DNA from: Actinomarina sp002308095
Lineage (GTDB): Bacteria; Actinomycetota; Acidimicrobiia; Actinomarinales; Actinomarinaceae
Assembly: GCA_045563135.1 (NCBI GenBank)
Contig: JBJKUL010000001.1
Span: 930,001 to 994,000, forward strand
DNA length: 64,000 bases
Direction: 5' to 3'
Position 1 is the first letter of the stretch. Every line of letters starts with the position of its first letter. Position numbers and translations under genes: made by a program. Shown piece by piece: positions 52,653 through 60,273 of this stretch. The notes under the pieces are model-generated. The model made no database searches. It was given only the letters and a program-made list of their open reading frames with translations, and was not told where the DNA came from.

Positions 52653-54069
52653 CTGGCCCCATTCCTCTTAAGTAGTCTATCACTAATGCAATGTCAGATT
52701 CTGGTAATACTGCTCCGAATCCAGGCATTTTTCCTCCACCAACACCATTTACACCGTAACCTTTTCCATTTACGGAACCATTAATAATAAAATCTATCAT
52801 GTCATCTCTGGATTTGAATTGTATATTTGCTCTTCCGTTCCTGAGTGCTGGGCCTAAACCACCAGAAGCAATTTTTTTAGTATAAGCAACCCCGGCAGAA
52901 TAGCCTGCTGTATGACACCTTGCACAGTAAGCATTGAATAGTCCTACGGCTCTTTTTGCTGCATCTAAGTCTCCACCAAATGTTGAATCAGCAATTTCTT
53001 CATAAGATACCTGCCATAGTTGTTGCTCTAATGCGGTTTCTAAGAATGCTAATCCCTGAAGACCCTCGTTTAAAAACTTCTCTTGTCCATCCACAAGTAT
53101 TCCTGTATTTATTAATTGAGAATTAAGTTGTGACAAATATCCTCTAGCAACAGAAGCATCTTTTCGTGATGGTGTTGACTCTTCCTCTTCAGGATTTAGG
53201 TTAAGTACTGATAAACCAACTACATCTGCAATTGTTGCGCTGTACTCAGATAGCTCTATTTCAACAGAGTCGTAAAGGCCATCTTCATCAGAATCAATAC
53301 CGCTCTCTTTTTCTAATAAAGCTGTAATCTTTTCAACAGCTTCTTCTAGGACAGGAAGTTTTGCTGGCCCAGCTTTGATTTCTTCAATTAAAAGTTTTTG
53401 ATTAACAATTTCATTTTCTACTTGAAGTGCTGAATTTTCAATTCTTAGAAGTGCTGAATTAATACTTGATTCTATTGTTTCAAGCTCAACGGACTGATCA
53501 ATTTGAAATGAGTGCAAATAATCAATAAGGTCATTTAACTGACCATCGTTCATTGGGCCACCGCCTTCAAGTCCCCATGCAGGCATTGGTGAGTTTGCTC
53601 TTCCGTAGATGAGCCAGTATTTGACTTCTTCATCATCATATCGATAGAAAACATTATTAATTGCAGGTGCAGCCCAGGTAACTTTTACCCCGCTTCGTTT
53701 TTCAACATAAGAGGCAGCTCCACCACTGCCATCTACACCATGACAATTTCCACAACCAAACTCTTCATAAAGATGATGACCTCTTTCAACAGAGACATCT
53801 TCAAATTCTTCGGCAAAACCCTCTTGACGACTATCTTCGCCCAAGTAGTAAAGAGGAATCATAATGGTAAGGACTGAAGCTATGAGAACTGCCCAAGAAA
53901 GAGATTTATCAAGATGCTTGGTCTCTAACTCATCATCAGATTTGTATTTGGTAAGATTTGGTGGCATTTCTTCTTTTTTACCAGATCCCCTAAATCCTAC
54001 TGCTGCAAAATATGCAAGCGCACCAACGATTGCTAGTGATAATAAGGTAATAAAAATTGAACTATTCAT
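52645..54069 (-). CDS. Two-heme membrane cytochrome c of bc complex
   Basis: A 474-residue cytochrome with two N-terminal helices (SIFITLLSLAIVGALAYFAAV and SWAVLIASVLTIMIPLYYLG). Two CXXCH heme sites are seen: CGNCHG near residue 106 and CARCHT near residue 381, with late Met-containing segments (GGKMPGFGAVLP) as possible axial ligands. The middle of about 200 residues is helical and heme-free. Likely the cytochrome c1-equivalent carrying electrons from Rieske protein. Its ATG overlaps the Rieske stop by one base. Confidence 0.88.
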   Translation of the reverse strand: MNSSIFITLLSLAIVGALAYFAAVGFRGSGKKEEMPPNLTKYKSDDELETKHLDKSLSWAVLIASVLTIMIPLYYLGEDSRQEGFAEEFEDVSVERGHHLYEEFGCGNCHGVDGSGGAASYVEKRSGVKVTWAAPAINNVFYRYDDEEVKYWLIYGRANSPMPAWGLEGGGPMNDGQLNDLIDYLHSFQIDQSVELETIESSINSALLRIENSALQVENEIVNQKLLIEEIKAGPAKLPVLEEAVEKITALLEKESGIDSDEDGLYDSVEIELSEYSATIADVVGLSVLNLNPEEEESTPSRKDASVARGYLSQLNSQLINTGILVDGQEKFLNEGLQGLAFLETALEQQLWQVSYEEIADSTFGGDLDAAKRAVGLFNAYCARCHTAGYSAGVAYTKKIASGGLGPALRNGRANIQFKSRDDMIDFIINGSVNGKGYGVNGVGGGKMPGFGAVLPESDIALVIDYLRGMGPDA

Positions 54070-54965
54070 TATGATTCTTCAGTAGGTGCTAACGCAATAC
54101 ATGAAAGTCCCTGTGGGTATTTCACTGAAAGCCCAGGAGCTCTGGGTGATTCGATAATTGTTCCAGTGTCAATAATGAGTTTCCCAGATGATGAAACATT
54201 TACAACAAACCTGTCTAAGTTTCTAGGTGCTGGTCCTGCATAATATTCGCCGACCATGTTATATTTTGATCCATGACATGGACACTCGAAACCCTGTGAA
54301 GAGTTACACCATGGAACCCTACACCCTAAGTGAACACATCTCTGATAAACAGCTACAAGACCTTCAGCAATAGTTGAACCATCTGTAAATTGAGAGGCTC
54401 CAGCTGATGTCTCACTAAATGGGAGTACATAAGCCCTAGCTTCTGGAATAAATGCTGGTATGACTGATCCATCTGCCTGTATGATTTGGTTTTTTAAATC
54501 TTCAATTTTTCCAGCATCAACTTTAGAACCAAAACCACCAGAGACTTTTGGCCATAAAAAACCTAGCCACGCAAGAGCTTGGATACCCATAAAAGCTCCA
54601 AATGTACCACCAAGTGCTTTGCCTAAAAATTGTTTTCTTGTGATATATCTTTCTTCTTCAGAGATTTCCTCATATACAACTTTTTCTTCAATTTTTATGG
54701 AGCCATCAGACTCTTCAACTGCCTCATCTGATTCTTCAACATCTGTCACTTCAGTAACATTTGCCTCTTCAACAGATTTTGGTTTTCGAGGTGCGAAAAA
54801 ACTTGTTTTCTCTTTTGATTTTTCTGCCTTAACAGCTCTCTTGTCTAGGTTTTTCTTCCAATCAATATTTCCTGGTCCTCTACCCGTAACAATTGCGACT
54901 ATTCCTACAACACCAAGTACACCTATTGCTCCAATAGCAATAAAAGATAATTCAACAATGCTCAT
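54069..54965 (-). CDS. Rieske iron-sulfur protein of bc complex
   Basis: A 298-residue ubiquinol/menaquinol-cytochrome c reductase iron-sulfur subunit. Seen: an N-terminal helix (residues about 3-27), a highly charged acidic linker, a second helix (GTFGAFMGIQALAWLGFLWP), and the two cluster-binding motifs CVHLGCRVPW near residue 233 and ECPCHGSKYN near residue 251. ATG at 54965 overlaps the previous stop (ATGA). The long charged linker is unusual. It transfers electrons from quinol to cytochrome c. Confidence 0.93.
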   Translation of the reverse strand: MSIVELSFIAIGAIGVLGVVGIVAIVTGRGPGNIDWKKNLDKRAVKAEKSKEKTSFFAPRKPKSVEEANVTEVTDVEESDEAVEESDGSIKIEEKVVYEEISEEERYITRKQFLGKALGGTFGAFMGIQALAWLGFLWPKVSGGFGSKVDAGKIEDLKNQIIQADGSVIPAFIPEARAYVLPFSETSAGASQFTDGSTIAEGLVAVYQRCVHLGCRVPWCNSSQGFECPCHGSKYNMVGEYYAGPAPRNLDRFVVNVSSSGKLIIDTGTIIESPRAPGLSVKYPQGLSCIALAPTEES

Positions 54966-55864
54966 TCGAAATATATCCAATCTAACAAGTCATCAAACCA
55001 TATTCCATCAATCCATGGATATGTCCAGTTCCAACCTGGTCCTCTAAACAACACACCAATGATGGTAAGTGTCCCTGCTCCCGCTAAGAAAAAGGTAAAC
55101 ATCATAATTGCATATTTTCTTTTTGAAGGATGATTTTCAGGGTTTCTATCTATATATGGAATAGCAGCAAAACCTATTAGTCCAATTACAAGAGGAATCA
55201 TAACACCTGCAATTTGAGGATCCCAATACGAGAGTGCCTCTTGAAGACCTAAGAAGTACCATGGTGCTTTTGCTGGGTTTGGAGTGATGTTTGGGTTAGC
55301 TTCTTCGAGGAGTGGTGCGTTGAGTATTGCACTGAGTAAGATTAAAAAAGCCATCATCGCCATTAAGGATATGAATTCTGGAAGCATGAGATGTGGCCAA
55401 GTGTTCACTTTATCTACTGGCTCACCAGATGCTTTTTGAATTGGTTTTGCCTTAACAACGGTTAATAATCTCTGTGTTACTTTTACTTCAGGAGCGAAAT
55501 CAACTTCTTCTGGAGTATCCGTTTTCGCCTCAGCTGGTGCTTTGGCAGGTGCAGGGGTTTCAGCTTTAGCAGGTGCTGGTGCTTCTTCCTTTGCAGGTGC
55601 AGGGGTTTCAGCTTTAGCAGGTGCTGGTGCTTCTTCCTTTGCAGGTGCAGGGGTTTCCTCTGCAGCAGGTGTTTCTACTGGTGCAGGTGCTTCCGCTTCT
55701 ACAGGCTCGGGTATTGCAATTTCAACTACTTCTGGTTCTTCAGCAACAACAGTTGGATTTGATTCACCTTTCATCTCTGCAAGAGCTTGTTCAACACTTA
55801 TACCTAAAGCTTTAGCTCTAGCTTCTGCAGATCTTAAAAGTAAGTGTTCAGGAATATCAACCAT
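54962..55864 (-). CDS. Cytochrome b subunit-IV-like protein with N-terminal docking-like tag
   Basis: A 300-residue protein whose residues about 140-300 correspond to the C-terminal half of cytochrome b (PetD/subunit IV): PAKAPWYFLGLQEALSYWDP is the quinol-site PxWY region and three helices follow. The N-terminus is unusual: a helical tag VDIPEHLLLRSAEARAKALG, then about 80 residues of Ala/Pro/Glu/Lys repeats (EEAPAPAKAETPAPAK). The tag matches those on two cytochromes c in the divergent operon. It lies 13 bp after the b6-like gene. Confidence 0.88.
   Translation of the reverse strand: MVDIPEHLLLRSAEARAKALGISVEQALAEMKGESNPTVVAEEPEVVEIAIPEPVEAEAPAPVETPAAEETPAPAKEEAPAPAKAETPAPAKEEAPAPAKAETPAPAKAPAEAKTDTPEEVDFAPEVKVTQRLLTVVKAKPIQKASGEPVDKVNTWPHLMLPEFISLMAMMAFLILLSAILNAPLLEEANPNITPNPAKAPWYFLGLQEALSYWDPQIAGVMIPLVIGLIGFAAIPYIDRNPENHPSKRKYAIMMFTFFLAGAGTLTIIGVLFRGPGWNWTYPWIDGIWFDDLLDWIYFE
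55545..55656 (-). repeat. Tandem 48 bp repeats encoding the Ala/Pro linker
   Basis: Two identical 48 bp units (55545-55592 and 55593-55640) plus a 16 bp partial third encode a 16-residue EAPAPAK/ETPAPAK linker repeat of the subunit-IV-like protein. Exactness at DNA level implies recent expansion or slippage. Unit length keeps the frame, so copy-number change would alter linker length. Confidence 0.85.
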
Positions 55865-55877
55865 AAATTATCTTTCT

Positions 55878-56651
55878 CTAGAGAGGTCCAGAGATACCTC
55901 CGTCCTTTCTAACTCTCCAAAAGTGTATTGCCATGAAGATGACAATAATGAATGGGAAGAAGAGTACGTGTAAAACATAAAATCTAAGTAGTGTTGCTGT
56001 AGTAGCTTCTAGACCAGCAAATAACCCAAACTTAATTTGGGCACCGAACACCGGCGTGTAACTTGCCATATTTCCACCCACTGTTACAGCCCATATAGCT
56101 AGCTGATCCCAAGGAAGTAAGTAACCAGTAAAAGATAGGAATAGAGTTAGGAACAATAATATTACACCAATTACCCAGTTGAATTCTCTAGGAGCTTTGT
56201 AGGCGCCATGGTAAAAAACTCTAGACATATGCAAGAATACGACCAACACCATAAGATGTGCTCCCCATCTATGCATGTTTCTAACTAACGAACCAAATGC
56301 AACACTCGTCTGTAGTGCCTGAATATCTGCATAAGCCATTTCTGTTGGTCGGAAATAAAACATTAACCATATACCTGTAATGGTCAACACAATGAATAAG
56401 AAGAAGCTCATTCCTCCTAGGCAAAGCGTGTATGACAAACGCACTCCGTGTCTTTTCACTTTCACTGGGTGTAAGTGATAAAGAACATTGTTCATTACTA
56501 CATATGATCTGTTTCTTGGGCTGTCAGAATATCCTTTTCTAAAAGGTGAACCTGGACGAAAAATACTTGATGCAAACTTGCTTCCTCGAAGCGAGTCTCC
56601 AGAACCTGCTGCTCCTTGTTTAAATCTTTCTCTAAGAGTTAATTTTGCCAT
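55878..56651 (-). CDS. Cytochrome b N-terminal (b6-like) subunit
   Basis: A 257-residue diheme cytochrome b core with four helices. Seen: YHLHPVKVKRHGVRLSYTLC, LVRNMHRWGAHLMVLVVFLHMSRVFYHGAY near residue 110 and FYVLHVLFFPFIIVIFMAIHFWRVRKDGG near the end, supplying four heme-ligand His. It transfers electrons across the membrane between quinol sites. The split from the next gene follows the b6f/actinobacterial pattern. It starts 9 bp after the ferredoxin gene stop. Confidence 0.93.
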   Translation of the reverse strand: MAKLTLRERFKQGAAGSGDSLRGSKFASSIFRPGSPFRKGYSDSPRNRSYVVMNNVLYHLHPVKVKRHGVRLSYTLCLGGMSFFLFIVLTITGIWLMFYFRPTEMAYADIQALQTSVAFGSLVRNMHRWGAHLMVLVVFLHMSRVFYHGAYKAPREFNWVIGVILLFLTLFLSFTGYLLPWDQLAIWAVTVGGNMASYTPVFGAQIKFGLFAGLEATTATLLRFYVLHVLFFPFIIVIFMAIHFWRVRKDGGISGPL

Positions 56652-56660
56652 TATATTATT

Positions 56661-57110
56661 TTATAACCTTCCATATATATACCCATGTCTATCACTTCTT
56701 TCACCTGAGTCTTCATCCCAAGGAGCTGAATAGACACCATTTTGTACAGCTGCATCTGCTAAAGATCCTGCAAACTTTCCTAATGAAATTACCCCTGTTG
56801 GACATCGGTCAACACAAAGTGCACACCTTGTACAAGCTTCTTCATCTACGACAAAAAATCCGGGCGCATCTTCAGCATTTGGAGCTTCAACGTTTACTGA
56901 ATCATCGATGGCATCTACAGATAAATAATGTATACATTTCCATGGGCATATGTCTACACACCCTTCGCATAAGATGCACTCTGCTTCATCAATATGAAGA
57001 AATTGTTTAGGACGAACTCTCGAAGCAACTTTTTGAGCGTCGACCATTGCAAGATTATATTTTTTCTCAAATTCTGGCATTTCTATGAGTACTTCGGATT
57101 TTTTAGCCAT
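56661..57110 (-). CDS. Two-cluster [4Fe-4S] ferredoxin-like protein
   Basis: A 149-residue soluble protein with two complete four-cysteine motifs: CILCEGCVDICPW near residue 45 and CTRCALCVDRCPT near residue 90. Both follow the CxxCxxCxxxCP pattern of bacterial ferredoxins. The ATG at 57110 (MAKKSEVLIEMPEFEKK) overlaps the upstream stop by 8 bp, so the gene is coupled. Its place at the head of a bc-complex operon suggests an electron donor or acceptor for the complex. Confidence 0.88.
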   Translation of the reverse strand: MAKKSEVLIEMPEFEKKYNLAMVDAQKVASRVRPKQFLHIDEAECILCEGCVDICPWKCIHYLSVDAIDDSVNVEAPNAEDAPGFFVVDEEACTRCALCVDRCPTGVISLGKFAGSLADAAVQNGVYSAPWDEDSGERSDRHGYIYGRL

Positions 57111-57696
57111 TTTCACCAGTCTTAACAACTTTTTTACCGTAGTCAGAGATCTTAACTTTGCCTTTTTCTTTCATATTGTTTATATCTTGGATAAAATATC
57201 CAATTACAAAAACTGCGATTAAAGCTCCCTGTGAAATACCTAGCTGGATGATGTCTTTTAGTGCACCAAAACTAAGTGAGACTTCATTTCCAAGAAAGAG
57301 CATTGGCGGAAATTTTATAAACTCTCGTTGGTTAGTCCACTCTAAAGGACCCTGAGCTAAGTTGAGCCACTCAGAAGGCAACACACCAAAAATTAATGTA
57401 AGTTGGACCCAGCTTAAAAAAGAAAAGTATGCGGCTTTACTCCAAGTAAGAGGTTTGTCACTCCACGCCATGAGTACTAAGCCAATGAGGATTAGCTGAC
57501 TGCCACTAAATGCTACGAACTGACCAAGGGTTTGTGGAAGCCAACCTCTTGGAATCCAATTGAAGTAATCTACAATTTCACCTTTTGGAAAACCTGCATA
57601 GTGAGCGACAATGACTCCCCCTGCCAAACTACCTATGCCAGCGAAAAAAGTTGGCAGACCGATTTTAACTCGGTTCCTATATACAAAATTGATCAA
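57103..57696 (-). CDS. Membrane protein at head of bc operon, 197 aa
   Basis: A membrane protein with four or five helices (residues about 14-30, 60-77, 85-107, 146-170) and a basic end (KGKVKISDYGKKVVK). No recognised family. First gene of the seven-gene minus-strand operon; conserved-looking PRGWLPQTLGQFVAFSGSQLI and TNQREFIKFPPM. Position suggests it anchors the ferredoxin or an accessory subunit of the complex. No heme ligand pattern is evident. Confidence 0.65.
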   Translation of the reverse strand: MINFVYRNRVKIGLPTFFAGIGSLAGGVIVAHYAGFPKGEIVDYFNWIPRGWLPQTLGQFVAFSGSQLILIGLVLMAWSDKPLTWSKAAYFSFLSWVQLTLIFGVLPSEWLNLAQGPLEWTNQREFIKFPPMLFLGNEVSLSFGALKDIIQLGISQGALIAVFVIGYFIQDINNMKEKGKVKISDYGKKVVKTGENG

Positions 57697-57847
57697 AGCG
57701 TTCCTTAATGTTTACATTCCATTTTATCGTAAAACCATTCAATATTATAAATTGAATGAATAAGTTTTTTCAATAATTTATTATCTTTTTCAGTGTATTT
57801 CTATTGTTTGCGACTAAAGTCAATTTGAGTAATTATTATAGAAATTG

Positions 57848-59251
57848 ATGAAAATAAAATTAATTCCAAGTAACGAACAAGACTTATCAAGGGTATTTAT
57901 TTTCCTGTTGCCTTTGGTTGTTTTGTTATCGGCATTAGTAAATTTTTTAAGAGATGCCTTCATGTCTTTCTCAAACATACTTCCTGGAAACCAGATTTTA
58001 AATTATGGATTCCTTGATAAAGTCTCTAACCAAGTAAGTTTCAACTTTTTATTTTCATTTATCTTGGTGCTCACAGTAGTTTATTTGCTTTCAAAATCTC
58101 TTGGTCGGTCTATCATCATCTTTCCTATATTTTTCTTAACTGGTTTAGGTTTAATTGGAATTGAGTTTGTAGATGTTGTGATAGGTTTCATTATGCCTGA
58201 ACAACTCCAGCCTCTAGGAAATACTTCAATACTCTTACTTTTGAAAATACTTTTAGTTGCGGCTTTTTTGGGGTTAATATTTTTAAACCTTCTAGCAAAA
58301 AAAGAGCCTTCTATTTTCCTAAGTAGTCAATTCCTAATTGGTGCCGTAATGTTTTATTTAATATCTCTACTCATTTTTAGAAATGATTATGCGGTTATGT
58401 CAGATAACTTTTTTATAAATTCTATGTATCTCTCAACCCATATATATGTAGGGTGTTCATTTGTATTTTTAGCTATTTTATATTTTTTAATAACCAAAGG
58501 ACTACAAGCAACATTATTCAGCAAGACCTTAGGAACAATTAGCTTTTGGGGATATTTGTTCTTACTGCCCTGGACAGGTTTTAAATATTTTTACGGAACA
58601 ACTCTTCCAGACTGGATAGAAAATGTTTCTATCTATCTCTCTATAAGTCTACTTATTCCCCTTCTTGCATTAATAGTGAATTACTCAAAAACAGTTGCTA
58701 CAAAAGAAAACAATGAACCAATTTTTTCTGTACTTATTAGTTTTGCATTTGTGGTTTTTGGGATTACTAATGTCCTTCAAATTGTTAGTTCAGTTTCAAA
58801 TGTAACCCCAATAGTCAGTCTTACTAATTTTGAATACAGTATTCGTTACGGATATATGTATAGCCTCATTCTTATCATGATCCCATTTGTGTACTACCTA
58901 GTGCCAAAAATATATGGTCGTGAATTAGTTTATGGAAAACTAGAGGCATTTAATGCTTACTTATTGGGAGTATGTGTAGTAATAAGTCTTTCGTTGAATG
59001 CACTTATTGGTATTAATTCCGGTTTCGCGTGGAATGCTGGTGCAAATGCAGGCAATCCAACAATTTATGGTGAAGGATTCTTAATAACTTGGTCTCTTAT
59101 CTCAGCCCCATATACTTTCAATTTATTCCTTTCTTTATTATTTTTACTTGGTGCATTTCTCTTTACTCTTACAGTATTAAAAGCAATTATTGGTGGTGCA
59201 GTGACAGAGTCTGAAACTGTTTTTGAAATACCTGGAGATTATGATGAGTGA
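57848..59251 (+). CDS. CcoN-like membrane protein lacking heme and copper ligands
   Basis: A 467-residue protein with about twelve helices that lines up with cbb3 oxidase catalytic subunit CcoN in several places: STHIYVGCSFVFLAILYFLI (CcoN has WYGHNAVGFF-type), KYFYGTTLPDWIENVSIYLS (CcoN HLHYTALPDWTQT-type) and FVYYLVPKIYGRELVYGKLE. However, only one His (about residue 198) exists in the protein, whereas CcoN needs six to hold heme b, heme b3 and CuB. The HH pair and VHSG heme ligands read as KYFY and RYGY. First gene of the divergent respiratory operon; ATG at 57848 without clear Shine-Dalgarno. Confidence 0.7.
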   Translation: MKIKLIPSNEQDLSRVFIFLLPLVVLLSALVNFLRDAFMSFSNILPGNQILNYGFLDKVSNQVSFNFLFSFILVLTVVYLLSKSLGRSIIIFPIFFLTGLGLIGIEFVDVVIGFIMPEQLQPLGNTSILLLLKILLVAAFLGLIFLNLLAKKEPSIFLSSQFLIGAVMFYLISLLIFRNDYAVMSDNFFINSMYLSTHIYVGCSFVFLAILYFLITKGLQATLFSKTLGTISFWGYLFLLPWTGFKYFYGTTLPDWIENVSIYLSISLLIPLLALIVNYSKTVATKENNEPIFSVLISFAFVVFGITNVLQIVSSVSNVTPIVSLTNFEYSIRYGYMYSLILIMIPFVYYLVPKIYGRELVYGKLEAFNAYLLGVCVVISLSLNALIGINSGFAWNAGANAGNPTIYGEGFLITWSLISAPYTFNLFLSLLFLLGAFLFTLTVLKAIIGGAVTESETVFEIPGDYDE

Positions 59252-60044
59252 ACTACTAGCTAAAGTAGCAGAGATACTTGGTGCTCCAGAAAGTCTTGTT
59301 CAGAGATCTGCTGAAGCAAGAGCAGAGGCATCGGGAAATACTGTTGATGAGGTCTTACAATCATGGGCCGGTGGAGAAAGTATTGCATCGTCAGCACCTC
59401 CAGCAGCAGAAGCTCCGGTTGAAGAAGTAAAAGAAGAAGCACCTCCAGCAGCAGAAGCTCCAGTTGAAGAAGCTCCGGTTGAAGAAGTAAAAGAAGTTGC
59501 AGATGAAACTGTTCATGAAGTAGTTGAACAAGTAATAGAGGAAGAGACTGTTGAGTTAAAAAAAGAAAGCTCTCTAGCTTTCATTATGGGTGTAGCTACT
59601 GTTGCTATATTTACTTATTTCTTTGCTTTTTCTATACCTAAGAATCAAAGTGCAGATTTGGTAGCTGAATCACTTAACAACGAGATCATTGTTAGTCAGG
59701 AAGTTCTTAAAGGTGCAGAAGTTTACAATCAATTAAATTGTCAATCTTGTCATACGCAGAATGTAAGACTTTTAATACCTGACTCACAAAACGGTAAAGT
59801 TCTAAAGAACAAATTTGCCAATGAAATAATTATTAAAAATACAGGGCTTCTTAGGTTGGGTCCTGATTTATCAACTTCAGCAACAAGAGAGCCGACAAAT
59901 AATAGCAAATGGCTAGCTAGGTACCTAACAGACTCTGCATCCGTTAGAGATGAAATTCCTCATCCTAACTATGATTTCTTGAGCGCCACAGATTTGGATT
60001 ATTTACTAACTTACTTATTATCTTTAGGAGAGGTAAATGAATAA
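59244..60044 (+). CDS. CcoO-like monoheme cytochrome c with docking-like tag
   Basis: A 266-residue protein. Residues 1-45 form a helical tag (SELLAKVAEILGAPESLVQR, then SAEARAEASG), followed by a Glu/Ala/Pro linker, one helix (SLAFIMGVATVAIFTYFFAF) and a heme c domain. That domain resembles CcoO: NCQSCHTQNVR (CcoO CNVCHSQMIR), LRLGPDLS, and a late RDEIPHPNYDFL segment. Start ATG at 59244, overlapping the previous stop by 8 bp and with GGAG upstream. Second gene of the operon. Confidence 0.78.
   Translation: MSELLAKVAEILGAPESLVQRSAEARAEASGNTVDEVLQSWAGGESIASSAPPAAEAPVEEVKEEAPPAAEAPVEEAPVEEVKEVADETVHEVVEQVIEEETVELKKESSLAFIMGVATVAIFTYFFAFSIPKNQSADLVAESLNNEIIVSQEVLKGAEVYNQLNCQSCHTQNVRLLIPDSQNGKVLKNKFANEIIIKNTGLLRLGPDLSTSATREPTNNSKWLARYLTDSASVRDEIPHPNYDFLSATDLDYLLTYLLSLGEVNE
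59245..59472 (+). repeat. 228 bp near-identical direct repeat, copy 1
   Basis: The 5' end of the CcoO-like gene matches 60267-60494 over 228 bp with one mismatch that I can see (CCGGTT versus CCAGTT). It covers the tag and most of the linker. The copies are 1022 bp apart in the same direction. Near-identity including third codon positions implies recent duplication or ongoing gene conversion. Confidence 0.92.
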
Positions 60045-60273
60045 TCAGCAAGAAACTAACGACTGGGATATTACAAGATGTTCAAAACCATTTTGTTGCC
60101 AAGAAGATGCTGAAGAATATATGACAGCAAGAAACTTTGATGGCATGGTTTTGAAACTTAAAGATGGAACTATTCAAGCCGTTTGTCCTACCTATCCTGA
60201 TGGTTTTTATAGTGGAGCTAAAACTCTCTCAACAATAGAAAATAAAGAAAGCTGTTGTGATATAAGTGAGTGA
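60037..60273 (+). CDS. Six-cysteine small protein in respiratory operon, 78 aa
   Basis: A small soluble protein with six Cys in the pattern TRCSKPFCCQ (residues 15, 20, 21), one near residue 50 and ESCCDIS at the end (73, 74), suited to binding a metal or forming disulfides. It overlaps both neighbours by 8 bp, so it is obligately co-translated with the two cytochromes. No recognised family; could insert heme, copper or assemble the complex. Most likely cytoplasmic as no signal is visible. Confidence 0.6.
   Translation: MNNQQETNDWDITRCSKPFCCQEDAEEYMTARNFDGMVLKLKDGTIQAVCPTYPDGFYSGAKTLSTIENKESCCDISE

Noticed and set aside
55545..55656. Tandem repeats taken as a CRISPR array
   Set aside because: Units are contiguous without spacers and lie inside a coding region; no cas genes are in the window.
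55542..55973. Long Gly/Ala-rich plus-strand frame opposite the cytochrome b genes
   Set aside because: It is the antisense reading of the Ala/Pro linker repeats; no ribosome binding site and composition fully explained by the minus-strand gene.
57845..59251. Genuine cbb3 cytochrome oxidase subunit I
   Set aside because: Only one His in the whole protein, so the heme b, heme b3 and CuB ligand sets are absent; annotated as CcoN-like only.
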